Assembly: GCA_025062195.1 (NCBI GenBank)
Contig: JANXAS010000007.1
Span: forward strand, 1-64,000
Source: Armatimonadota bacterium
Lineage (GTDB): Bacteria; Armatimonadota; Fervidibacteria; Fervidibacterales; Thermosaccharophagaceae
Direction of reading: 5' to 3'
Length of the DNA: 64,000 bases
Positions 8,002-17,427 of this stretch are shown piece by piece (positions within the stretch are counted from its first letter, which is position 1; each line of letters starts with the position of its first letter). Both the position numbers and the translations under genes were made by a program. The notes beneath the pieces are model-generated. The model saw only the letters and a program-made list of their open reading frames with translations. It had not been told where the DNA came from and searched no databases.

Positions 8002-9090
8002 TCACCTAAGCCTTGCTCCAAGCAACTTTTCCTCTCTAAGTGTGTTCACCACTGCTGGCATATCAACAACACCAAAGCAAACTTGAATGCATCGCCCGCA
8101 GCCAACACACCCGACACGCCCATCCATTTCCATGTAGAAGTAGCTGAGCTTGTGGTAAAAGCGCCGCTTAAACCTGCTCACTTTGTCCGGGCGAGGATTA
8201 ACCCCGGCAGCTTCCATTGAGTAACCGGCGAATTGACAGCAGTCCCAGCATCTCTCCCGCCACCCACAAATCACGCCATTACTGCTGCATGGCAGACTAT
8301 GGTCAACCACATCAAAACATGTGCACAAAGGGCACACGAATGCGCACCCGCCACACTCAATGCATCTTGCTGCCATCATTCTCCAAAGCTCGTCTGAAAC
8401 CGCTCTTGATGTCAGCTTGCGGACACCGGTGCCCATATGAGATGCTATCTCAAACTTCTGAAGCGTCTCTTCTGCGAGCTTGTTTCTTTGCTCATTTAAC
8501 TCATATGGTGCTGGCTCAAAGAATTGCCCCCTGGCATAAATCAACCGCATGCCTTTTTCCGAACCAACCTCAACGAGAAACGCATCACCAAAATCAACGA
8601 GCTGCAAGTCGTGTCCCTCTTCAAGGAATGGTCCCCCGGCACAACACGGGCAGAAGCAATTCCTGCCGGGGCGCTGACATGCTACGCTTATTAGTGTTGT
8701 CTTTTCAGCCCGCTCAACAAATGGCGTATCAATAAACTTGCGCGAGAAGAACATCTCAAGGTAGCGCATAGCGGCAACATCGCAGGAGCGTATGCCAAAT
8801 ATAATAAGCGGCTTTGGTTCCTTCGGAAGTTCAATCTGAGGCTTACCGTTAAGCTTGAATTTGAACAGGACTTCTGTCTGCGGGAAAAGCAGCGCAACAG
8901 GCGATATTGTGCTGTTCACATAATCGGAATCTTGCAAGATCTGCTCAACCGGCGGGTTGATTGCAAAGTGCACTTCACCATGCTCAAGGCGCACTGGCGC
9001 TGCCAGTTGCCCATCAAGCGATTGAAGGAAATCATCCAATCTCTCCTTGCGGAGCAGCAATGCCACCTTCCCCACCGATCCGTTTGTCAT
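8002..9090 (-). CDS. 4Fe-4S dicluster protein, sulfhydrogenase beta subunit (HydB) / AsrA-like
   Basis: IIFGIRSCDVAAMRYLEMFF, CxxCxxxCPLCTCFDV, VGCVGCGRCIQVC motifs. Confidence 0.88.
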   Translation of the reverse strand: MTNGSVGKVALLLRKERLDDFLQSLDGQLAAPVRLEHGEVHFAINPPVEQILQDSDYVNSTISPVALLFPQTEVLFKFKLNGKPQIELPKEPKPLIIFGIRSCDVAAMRYLEMFFSRKFIDTPFVERAEKTTLISVACQRPGRNCFCPCCAGGPFLEEGHDLQLVDFGDAFLVEVGSEKGMRLIYARGQFFEPAPYELNEQRNKLAEETLQKFEIASHMGTGVRKLTSRAVSDELWRMMAARCIECGGCAFVCPLCTCFDVVDHSLPCSSNGVICGWRERCWDCCQFAGYSMEAAGVNPRPDKVSRFKRRFYHKLSYFYMEMDGRVGCVGCGRCIQVCFGVVDMPAVVNTLREEKLLGARLR

Positions 9091-9122
9091 ATTTTTCACC
9101 CCTTGCGAACGATTTGAAAATA

Positions 9123-11054
9123 CTATCTTGTGCGCTCCATCGCCGCAACCGTTGCTGGGTAAACAATTGTGCCAGTGAGTTCATCAAACTTTTCCTGCCC
9201 CACAACTCCCCGCAGTTGAGCAAAGAACATCTCCGGCAGTATGGCGATACCTGTTGGGACGGCTTCGTTAAACACTGATGTCACGCGTGCGCTCCCTTGA
9301 GGTGTCTTGAGCAATGCCGGCATGCCGTCGCGCAGCCCAAGAGAATGCCCCTGAACTGAATTAACAAACACATGCGGGGTGAACCTGAGTCTGAACTCAC
9401 GCCATAGAGTTGACGAATGCAGCGCAAGTGTATCGGCATGCCATGGCAAGTAATACCGTTCAACGAGGAGCAGCAGCGGGAACTCATCGGAAACAAGCGG
9501 CAGCTCAGGCGCGGCTATTTCCTCATGCATCACGCCATCAAACAAGTGTGATAGCCTCTCCCGGATCAAGCACGCACTATTGCTGATCTTGTCCGGTTCA
9601 ATGCTGGCATACTCCGGCACAAGACGCTTCAACTCATCAAGCACTTCATCGCTGCACGAATAACTCAGCTTGATACCCATTGCTGTTGCGATGTCGCAAA
9701 GCACCTGCCACTCCTGCCTTGCTTCACCGAGCCGCTCAGCAACCTTTTCAAGACAACGCATTCTCCCTTCCATGTTCACGAATGTTCCCATTGCCTCGCC
9801 CCAGATTGCTCTCGGGAATACGAAGTGGGCAGCTTCCGTCAGCAGTGAGCGGTATGCTGAGATAGCAATTAGCAGCTCAACCTTGCTTAACACCTTTTTC
9901 AACCTTTGCTCATCCGGGACATCGGTTAGCAGATCATCACCGACGATGATGAGCGCCTTCAATTCGCCATTCTCTATAGCTGATAGCATTTGAGCAACGC
10001 CCATGCCCACATCCTGTGGCAGACTATCAATGCCCCATAGTGAGCATGCTTTTTGCGCCGTCTCGTTATCTGTTACACTCTTCAAGCCGGGAAGAAGCAT
10101 TGGAGCTACACCCATGCGCAGCGCACCGTTTGAGTTGCACCGCTCAACCATGGGCAAAATGCCGCACCACTCAACACCCCTCTCCCTGAGAACCTTGATC
10201 AGCCTCGCCAACTCATAAACGCATTGTGGCGAGCACATATGCATTAACGATGCCGTGTCATAAACTGCAGCCAGTCTCTTGCTGCTCAAGAGCAAGTCTG
10301 CTGCTGCTCTCAACTGTTCGGAGCTTACCCCAGTTATGGAACTTATCTGCTCATCAGCGAACGGCACTTTTATGGTGCTATCCAAGATGCCCGCCAGCGC
10401 CCTTAAGAGGAGAGCGCCCGAGAATGGCTTTGGAGAGATATGAAGTGATGCATACGGAGCGAAATCAGAATGCCATGTGTCAATAAGCAGAAGATGCCCC
10501 CCCTCAACAACGGCTTTGAAGATGCGAGCCGAGGCTTGCGGATAACGATTTGGATCGCCGATGCCGATGCAAAGGAGCAAGTCGGCATCCATCAAGTCCG
10601 CAAATGTGCACGGCATTGATACACCCTCTCCGAGCAAGCGGAGCATCATTAGTGTTGGCATGAGCCGTGATCGTCCCGGAAAGTCAATATGGTTTGTGCC
10701 AATTACTGCCCTGCCGAACTTCGCAATCAAATAGGCATCCTCATTTGTGCTCGTTGCCGAACCGATAATACCAATTTGATTCGGCGGGAATTTTTTTAGC
10801 CCCTCGGCAACTCGCGAGAGCGCATCGGTATAATCCACATCGCGCTTTGAACCGTTGAGCACAGCGACAGGGCGAAAAATTCTATCCATGTTCCTCAACG
10901 GTTGATACACATGCCAACCGCGAATGCACAGTCTGCCTTCATTAACCGGGTCTGCATCGCTTGGTATCACGCCGATGACACCGTTGTCATCGCTCACTGT
11001 ATACAAGCCACAACCACAGCCGCAAAAGCCGCAAGTCGTCCTCATGCTGACCAT
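9123..11054 (-). CDS. Molybdopterin oxidoreductase-like subunit (formate dehydrogenase / NuoG-like), apparently without a catalytic Cys/Sec
   Basis: N-terminal TCGFCGCGCGLYTV...GRLCIRGW [4Fe-4S] motif; VFPRAIWGEAMGTFVNMEGRMR and C-terminal molydopterin-binding-like region; expected DHCxRxCH region reads HIDFPGRSRLMPTL. Confidence 0.85.
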   Translation of the reverse strand: MVSMRTTCGFCGCGCGLYTVSDDNGVIGVIPSDADPVNEGRLCIRGWHVYQPLRNMDRIFRPVAVLNGSKRDVDYTDALSRVAEGLKKFPPNQIGIIGSATSTNEDAYLIAKFGRAVIGTNHIDFPGRSRLMPTLMMLRLLGEGVSMPCTFADLMDADLLLCIGIGDPNRYPQASARIFKAVVEGGHLLLIDTWHSDFAPYASLHISPKPFSGALLLRALAGILDSTIKVPFADEQISSITGVSSEQLRAAADLLLSSKRLAAVYDTASLMHMCSPQCVYELARLIKVLRERGVEWCGILPMVERCNSNGALRMGVAPMLLPGLKSVTDNETAQKACSLWGIDSLPQDVGMGVAQMLSAIENGELKALIIVGDDLLTDVPDEQRLKKVLSKVELLIAISAYRSLLTEAAHFVFPRAIWGEAMGTFVNMEGRMRCLEKVAERLGEARQEWQVLCDIATAMGIKLSYSCSDEVLDELKRLVPEYASIEPDKISNSACLIRERLSHLFDGVMHEEIAAPELPLVSDEFPLLLLVERYYLPWHADTLALHSSTLWREFRLRFTPHVFVNSVQGHSLGLRDGMPALLKTPQGSARVTSVFNEAVPTGIAILPEMFFAQLRGVVGQEKFDELTGTIVYPATVAAMERTR

Positions 11055-11891
11055 TGCCACTTCCTCCCAGACGCTCAACAGTTCTGCACAAGTTGATTGC
11101 TTATCCCTCCACAGCAGGCTTTAACACTTCAATCATTTAATTCAAAGACACTAATGCAACGCTGTTGCCAAAGATAAAGCTTTGATTGCAAGCTGCAAAC
11201 TTGCCCACAAATGGCGTTTGGGCAGCAATCCTCTTGTAAGTGATGCCTTAAAGTCGCGTTCCACAATGTCTTAAACCAAGACGGCGTCCAACTTAAGAGT
11301 CTCACAGTTTATCTCCGGGGGTGTTAAACCACATTGCGATAGCCCTTATGGTTCTAACCGGCTGTCTCTGAATGGAGCCAACCGTAAGGTGGCAGTTTTT
11401 GTCATCCGTTCTTCACTATGAACTTTATTTGACTGGGTTTGTAGTCGGCTGCAAGCATCAGCGCAGCGGTGTCTTTGTGACATTTTAGGACGGCACTTAG
11501 CTTCATGACTTACTGTGAGCCAACAAAAGTTTTGAGCAAAGAAAGAGCATCGCCATCTCGGGGTGCAAGCGGCGACAGGAAAGCATCATATCAAAAGCAT
11601 CTTTTGGGGAGTTTACATGAGCAAGATATGTTCGTGCCGCATTTCTCCCGAAATGATGCAGCGAGCCGAGGATGGCAGTAGGGCACGAAATTCGTCCGAA
11701 GAAATATCGGGCGAACTGTGGTCTCTCTTGCTTCTGCACTACTTACGATGTTTGCACCAACGGATGCTTTTGTTGTTGTGGGCAACATCAAGCTTGCAAT
11801 TTTTCCCCTCAAACTTGCATAATGTGATGGTTGATGGTCAGCCTGCTCTTGCGGGCGGTGCTGCAACGCGGCTCATGTGAGGTGAGGTGAG

Positions 11892-12182
11892 ATGGCACAA
11901 CAAAGGGAGCATGAAGAGCTCGCTAAACAGCCCTCTGCAAAAGGCATCACAGTGCAGGATGTGAAGCGGTGGGCATTGATAGCGCTGCTCGTTTTGTGTT
12001 GCGTTATAGTCCTTAGCTTCATCGTAGCGAATTGGCAATCCGTGGATGTGACACTATTACCATTTACGCAACCTGTGGAAACACCTCTATGCGTCGCTTT
12101 GATCATTGCGTTCGCCTCCGGATGGCTTATAGGAACGCTCACAATGCTGCTTAGGCAACGCAGGCATTCTACGATGCGTTGA
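11892..12182 (+). CDS. LapA-domain (DUF1049) small membrane protein
   Basis: 96 aa, two TM helices with FIVANWQSVDVTLLPFTQPVETPLCVALIIAFASGWLIG; RBS GAGGTGAGGTGAG upstream. Confidence 0.75.
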   Translation: MAQQREHEELAKQPSAKGITVQDVKRWALIALLVLCCVIVLSFIVANWQSVDVTLLPFTQPVETPLCVALIIAFASGWLIGTLTMLLRQRRHSTMR

Positions 12183-12212
12183 ACGCTCAATTGACGCTGT
12201 GGATACACCGCA

Positions 12213-13688
12213 TCATGTGCGTATCTCTTTTGGGACGGTAAACCAAAATGTGCTGCCTTTGCCCAATTCACTTTGAACACCCATTTCGCCACCCATTGCC
12301 TCAACAAGCTGCCTCATCAGATAAAGCCCAATGCCAGTGCCTGTTATCCTGCGCTTTGGCTCCACAAATCGCTCAAACCGACGAAAGAGGCGCGCCAACT
12401 GCTCCTGACTCATTCCGATACCCTGATCAATTACGGATATGCGAAGGTGCTTATTAGCATCCTCAACTTTTACGATCACCTCACCGCCGTTTGGGGAATA
12501 CTTGATGGCATTGTCCAAAAGGTTCATCACCACTTGGTAGACCTTGTCGGCATCAATCTCAAACTCCTCATCGTTAGCAAGCCATTGCAACTTCAATTCG
12601 TGCTTATCTGTTAAGCGTTGCATCCTCTCCAGAAGTTGCGAGAGCATAATTTTCAAGTTGATGTTCTGCGGCCGCAATGTGACAGGCTTCCCAGCTTCAA
12701 GCCTCGCTATATCAAGCATGTTGTTTATCATTCTCGTGAGTCGCTCAGCCTCATCAGCAATGGCTGTCAGCGACTCACGGAGAAAACCCTCGTCAATCTC
12801 CGTTGAGGGCATGCGAAGCAGCGTAAGCGCATATCCTTTGATCACGGTCAAAGGGGTCTTCATCTCATGTGCCACATCATCTGCGGCAGCTTCCCTCGCC
12901 CTAAGTAGCGTTGCCAATTCACGCGATTGCAACTCGGAGAAGATGGCTCTTCTCCCAACAGGGATAGCACCCAAAAGTGAGAGCAAAAGTATGCCAAGCG
13001 GGTGCAGGCGCAGCGGCTTTATTGCGCCCAAAGCAGCTGCGCCAAAGTCAAGCCAGCAAAGTGCTACAACTGCTATTGCGCCGATGAGCATCAACCTTAG
13101 TTCGCCCATAAGCTTCGCTTCCGCATCTATAGGCAATGTCTCAGATAGCACATTTAGCTCACCGGTTGAGCCAATTACCTCACCTGAGCCGCTTACGATT
13201 GTCCGCCACCTGCGCAGCAAGAACCAAACAGGTGTCAGCCAGAGCATAAATCCCCAAAGCATTGATGCATACAGAGGTCCCAGACGAAATGATATTGGTG
13301 AACCTTGCAGCTGACCGCTCTCAGGCAGGCTCAGGAAGGCTGGCGTAAATGTGAGCACCGAGAAGACGATGCATACAGCATACATCAACCGCGTGAAAGA
13401 GGGCGATAGAGACTGCCCAAGATAAAGCGCGATGAAGTGCGCAAACATGCCGGCAGTGAGAAAGTGCAAAGCATGCTCAAGCCTCACCCAAACCAGAACA
13501 TCATAAAGTTCGCTTTCAACAGATGACATGAAGGAGCAAAACGCTGTTGCGCCAAGCACTATACAAAGCAAACCGAATATGAGGTTTGCCGTCCGCCTCG
13601 CCACCGCATAGTGAAGCGCGAGAATAAACGCACCAACTTGTATGCTACATACAGTGCTCACAATGCTGATTAGGTTCGCAAGCTGCAT
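12213..13688 (-). CDS. Membrane sensor histidine kinase
   Basis: Multi-TM N-terminus; H box DVAHEMKTPLTVIKGYA; N box VVMNLLDNAIKYSPNGGEV; G box ITGTGIGLYLMRQLVEAMGGEM. Confidence 0.93.
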   Translation of the reverse strand: MQLANLISIVSTVCSIQVGAFILALHYAVARRTANLIFGLLCIVLGATAFCSFMSSVESELYDVLVWVRLEHALHFLTAGMFAHFIALYLGQSLSPSFTRLMYAVCIVFSVLTFTPAFLSLPESGQLQGSPISFRLGPLYASMLWGFMLWLTPVWFLLRRWRTIVSGSGEVIGSTGELNVLSETLPIDAEAKLMGELRLMLIGAIAVVALCWLDFGAAALGAIKPLRLHPLGILLLSLLGAIPVGRRAIFSELQSRELATLLRAREAAADDVAHEMKTPLTVIKGYALTLLRMPSTEIDEGFLRESLTAIADEAERLTRMINNMLDIARLEAGKPVTLRPQNINLKIMLSQLLERMQRLTDKHELKLQWLANDEEFEIDADKVYQVVMNLLDNAIKYSPNGGEVIVKVEDANKHLRISVIDQGIGMSQEQLARLFRRFERFVEPKRRITGTGIGLYLMRQLVEAMGGEMGVQSELGKGSTFWFTVPKEIRT

Positions 13689-14314
13689 GAGATACCTCCC
13701 CCGATAAGAGCAAAGGGTCGCAATCAGCTACACATTGTAACGCTCACAGCCAACTTGAAGGATTGGTTGTGAACAATTTGCACAATGCTGAAGTTGATGA
13801 TGGCTTCCGCCAATCCAAAATATACGAGTTAAGCGATATTGCGAGGCATTCAAACTACACGGCACATAACACCGCTTCAGAAATCAGGGTGGTATCTTGC
13901 CCATCGGGAATTTAATCCTCCCGCGGCGAAGACAGCGGTAGCAAAGGCATTTTGATAAAAGCTTTTCACGGGCATGGTTGAAAGAGAGAGGATTTTATAA
14001 GGCGAGAAGCGGAGCGATATTAAAAAGGTCAAGGAAACCGTTCGCCACACTTCGCCATCGCCCAATTGCAGACCGTGAACATGCTTTTGGTGGGGTGCCT
14101 CCACATTGACTTTTGAAACGGTATCAAACCGCGCAACGCATAATGCCGTCACATTTTAAATCCACCAAGCTCTGTGGTAGAATTATGATTGCCAAATTAA
14201 TGCGCAGAACCTTGCTGCTGGTAAGAGGTGAGCTAAGATGCTTTCACTCCACGGGAAAGTGCAGCGAGGTGTGGGGCAACTCAAATATTTCTCAAAGAGG
14301 GAGGTGAGTGACGA

Positions 14315-14524
14315 ATGGTGGCGGCGATTCGCAAAATCAAGGTTGTAGGGAACCAATGCAGGATCTGCGGCAAGCCAATCTTCGGATTGCCTTTCAAGAT
14401 ATACAACCTCGTCTGCAAGGAATGTTACGGTGTTGAGCATTATCGCCGCAGCGAATCCTTCGAGGAAGGTGTCAGAGTTGAGAACGAAAGTTACTTTTCA
14501 ATTCCGGCGAGACGAGTGGCATGA
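14315..14524 (+). CDS. Small zinc-ribbon-like protein (69 aa)
   Basis: CRICGKPIFGLPFKIYNLVCKECYG paired CxxC; RBS GAGGGAGGTGAG upstream. Confidence 0.65.
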   Translation: MVAAIRKIKVVGNQCRICGKPIFGLPFKIYNLVCKECYGVEHYRRSESFEEGVRVENESYFSIPARRVA

Positions 14525-14561
14525 GAATGACCAGCACCAGTTACAGCCCGCAATGTTGCTG

Positions 14562-15260
14562 TCACGATGATTCTCGCTGTGCTTCAAGGAGGATTGCAAC
14601 GCCGTGACTTGTCCCAAGCCTGTCAGCTCCAGCATCAAGCAGCTCAATTGCTTGCTGTAGCGCCCTTATCCCTCCAGCCGCCTTTATCTTCATCCTGTCC
14701 CCCACAGCGCTGCGCATCAACTTGACATCTTCAACTGTGGCTCCCTTTGGTCCAAAGCCAGTGGATGTCTTGACGAAATCGGCACCAGAGGCAAGAGCAA
14801 GTTCACAAGCTCTCACTATCTCGTCCTTTTCCAAATAGCCCGTTTCAAGGATTATCTTCACAATTGCTCTTTTACCCCGCAGGCTCTCGCACACCTCTTG
14901 TGCTGCATCAACTACGGCTTTCATGTCATCAAGCAGGGATTCAAATCTGCCCGACTTCATGAAACCGATGTTCATGACCATATCAATCTCTGTTGCACCA
15001 TCCTGTATTGCTCTCCTTGCCTCAAAAGCCTTAACAGATGTCTCATTGCCACCGAGTGGGAAGCCAACTACAGTGCCAACTGCAACGCTGCTATCATTTA
15101 CCAATTCCGATGCAAACCTAACCCAACACGGCAATACGCATACGGATGCAACTCCCCAATAAACGGCATCTCTGCAGCCACGCTCAATGTCGGTTTCCCT
15201 GAGTGTTGGATGAAGCATTGATAAATCAATCGCCTCAGCCAATCGTTTTGTCAGGCTCAT
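14562..15260 (-). CDS. deoC: Deoxyribose-phosphate aldolase
   Basis: VGTVVGFPLGGNETSVKAFEARRAIQDGATEIDMVMNIG...ADFVKTSTGFGPKGATVEDVKLM...KAAGGIR. Confidence 0.95.
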   Translation of the reverse strand: MSLTKRLAEAIDLSMLHPTLRETDIERGCRDAVYWGVASVCVLPCWVRFASELVNDSSVAVGTVVGFPLGGNETSVKAFEARRAIQDGATEIDMVMNIGFMKSGRFESLLDDMKAVVDAAQEVCESLRGKRAIVKIILETGYLEKDEIVRACELALASGADFVKTSTGFGPKGATVEDVKLMRSAVGDRMKIKAAGGIRALQQAIELLDAGADRLGTSHGVAILLEAQRESS

Positions 15261-15264
15261 CGTT

Positions 15265-16098
15265 TCACCCTTCCCCGGCTTTCGGTTTTACTCTCAAGGT
15301 TGCCTCCTTCAACGAGGACGCAAACTGACGCAACGAAGACCATACATACGCATCGCTGCTTGATGATAGCCATTCATGCATCCTTCTGACAACGGCACTG
15401 CCAACAACAACAGCATCGGCTTCAGTCTGTGTCAAAATAGACCTCACATGCTCCGGGCTTGACACGCCAAAGCCAACTGCTATGGGCTTATCGGTGAAGT
15501 GCCTTATGCGCTTAACGAGTTCACCCAGGTCTTCGGGCAGCTTTTCCCGCTCGCCAGTTATTCCGGTGCGTGAGACACAGTAGATAAATCCATCGGAGAC
15601 CTGAGCCACCATTTTAACCCTCTCATCAGTGCTTGTAGGAGCGAGCAGAAATACGGTATCAATTGAATGCCGCCTCGCAGATTCAATCCACTCGGAAGCT
15701 TCCTCTGGAGGTAAATCAGTTATGAGCACCCCATCAATTCCGACATCGTGACAATCCATCGCGAAGCGCTCAAGCCCGTATTGCAACACCGGGTTGAAGT
15801 AGCTCATAAATATTAGCGGTATATCTGTGTGCTCACGAATTTCGCTGACAGCCGATAAAAGGGCTTGAATTGTGGTGCCGGAGCATAACGCCCTCTCCGA
15901 GGATGCCTGAATGACCGGTCCATCAGCAAGCGGGTCCGAAAACGGTATGCCTATTTCAATCGCATCAACGCCAGCATACGCAAGTTCAAGCACAACCTTT
16001 ATTGTCACCTCAATAGTTGGGTCACCACCAGTTATGAAGACAATCAATCCGCCGTCTCCACTCCTGCGCAACTCCTCAAAGTGATGCCTAAGCCTCAT
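15265..16098 (-). CDS. trpA: Tryptophan synthase alpha subunit
   Basis: ALIVFITGGDP-like start, DAIEIGIPFSDPLADGPVIQASSERAL, IDGVLITDLPPEEA, GFGVSSPEHV. Start chosen at MRLRHHFEEL. Confidence 0.95.
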   Translation of the reverse strand: MRLRHHFEELRRSGDGGLIVFITGGDPTIEVTIKVVLELAYAGVDAIEIGIPFSDPLADGPVIQASSERALCSGTTIQALLSAVSEIREHTDIPLIFMSYFNPVLQYGLERFAMDCHDVGIDGVLITDLPPEEASEWIESARRHSIDTVFLLAPTSTDERVKMVAQVSDGFIYCVSRTGITGEREKLPEDLGELVKRIRHFTDKPIAVGFGVSSPEHVRSILTQTEADAVVVGSAVVRRMHEWLSSSSDAYVWSSLRQFASSLKEATLRVKPKAGEG

Positions 16099-16268
16099 CT
16101 TGATCTCACCCCATCTAACCCCGAGAGGGCTCATAGGAGTAACCTTCCACCTGAGGTGGTGAAAGTCCGTTTGTCATTAGCGTGCTCTTAAATCGGCAAG
16201 TGCTGCACTTGCATTATGACGCTGCTTGAAATTGATGTTGCTTGAGACTCATCACTTTTTCATCCGCC

Positions 16269-17426
16269 TCACGAGGCTCTTCCCTTGAACATGCTTTCAA
16301 GTGTCAGTATTAACCGTCCCAGCTGCTCACCAAAGTTTGTGAGAAGATTTTGCACATCATCCATCGCTTCCTTCAGCGTCATTGGGCGATTGATGACGCT
16401 GAACACAACATCAATACCGTGCGCATGAACAACTTCAGCGCCTTTACCGACTGTGCCAGCGACTGCTATAACTGGCTTGTTATACTTCTTCGCGAGCTTA
16501 GCCACACCTATCGGCGTCTTCCCGAATGCTGTCTGCGTGTCAATTTGTCCCTCGCCAGTGATGATTAAATCGGCGCCCATCACACGCTCTTCAAGCCCGA
16601 CAAGCTCAAAAACAATTTCCGTCCCGCAACGCAACTTTGCCCCAAGGAATGCCATCAGCCCAGCGCCGAGTCCACCAGCTGCTCCCGCACCTGGTGTGTG
16701 CTCAACATCTACACCGAGCTGCTGCCGCACCACTTCGGCGAAGTGACGCAGATTTGCATCAAGTTTGGGAAGCATATCCGGAGTCGCTCCCTTTTGCGGC
16801 GCATACACATATGCAGCACCATGCTCGCCAGTCAGCGGGTTATCAACATCACATGCAACGATGAACTCGGCTTCCTTTGCTCTTGGGTCAAGTCCGGCCA
16901 TATCAATCCGGTGCAACTTTGAAAGCTCACCACCACCAAAACCAATCTGGTTGCCATTCTCATCAAGCAAGCCTATTCCAAGCGCTTGCGCCATACCTGC
17001 ACCAGCATCATTTGTTGCGCTCCCGCCTATGCCGACAATTATCCTTCGGCAACCACGCTCAAGCGCAGCCTTGATTAGTTCACCTGTGCCATATGTTGTC
17101 GTGATCCAAGGGTTTCGCCTCTCTGGTGGGATGAGCGTCAGCCCACTCGCCGCAGCCATCTCAATAACTGCTGTCCGCCCATCACCCAATATCCCAAATG
17201 TAGCCTCAACTTTCTCACCTATCGGATTTGTGACAGGCACAGTGATAAACTCCCCCTTGGTAGCATCCACAAGCGCTTGCACAGTTCCCTCACCGCCGTC
17301 TGCAACCGGTATGACATCAACTTCCACATCAGGCACCGCACGCAATATGCCCTCCTTCAACGCTTCACCAACCTGCTTTGATGTGGCGCTGCCTTTGAAG
17401 GAATCACACGCTACCAAAAACCTCAC
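16269..17426 (-). CDS. Glycerate kinase
   Basis: RFLVACDSFKGSATSKQVGEALKEG...PVADGGEGTVQALVDATKG...GIGGSATNDAGAGMAQALG. GTG start preceded by a G-rich RBS. Confidence 0.93.
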   Translation of the reverse strand: MRFLVACDSFKGSATSKQVGEALKEGILRAVPDVEVDVIPVADGGEGTVQALVDATKGEFITVPVTNPIGEKVEATFGILGDGRTAVIEMAAASGLTLIPPERRNPWITTTYGTGELIKAALERGCRRIIVGIGGSATNDAGAGMAQALGIGLLDENGNQIGFGGGELSKLHRIDMAGLDPRAKEAEFIVACDVDNPLTGEHGAAYVYAPQKGATPDMLPKLDANLRHFAEVVRQQLGVDVEHTPGAGAAGGLGAGLMAFLGAKLRCGTEIVFELVGLEERVMGADLIITGEGQIDTQTAFGKTPIGVAKLAKKYNKPVIAVAGTVGKGAEVVHAHGIDVVFSVINRPMTLKEAMDDVQNLLTNFGEQLGRLILTLESMFKGRAS

Positions 17427-17427
17427 T

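Noticed and set aside
12544-13314. Long plus-strand ORF (256 aa) opposite the histidine kinase
   Set aside because: Composition is Ser/Ala/Pro-rich antisense of a well-supported kinase gene; no domain recognised.
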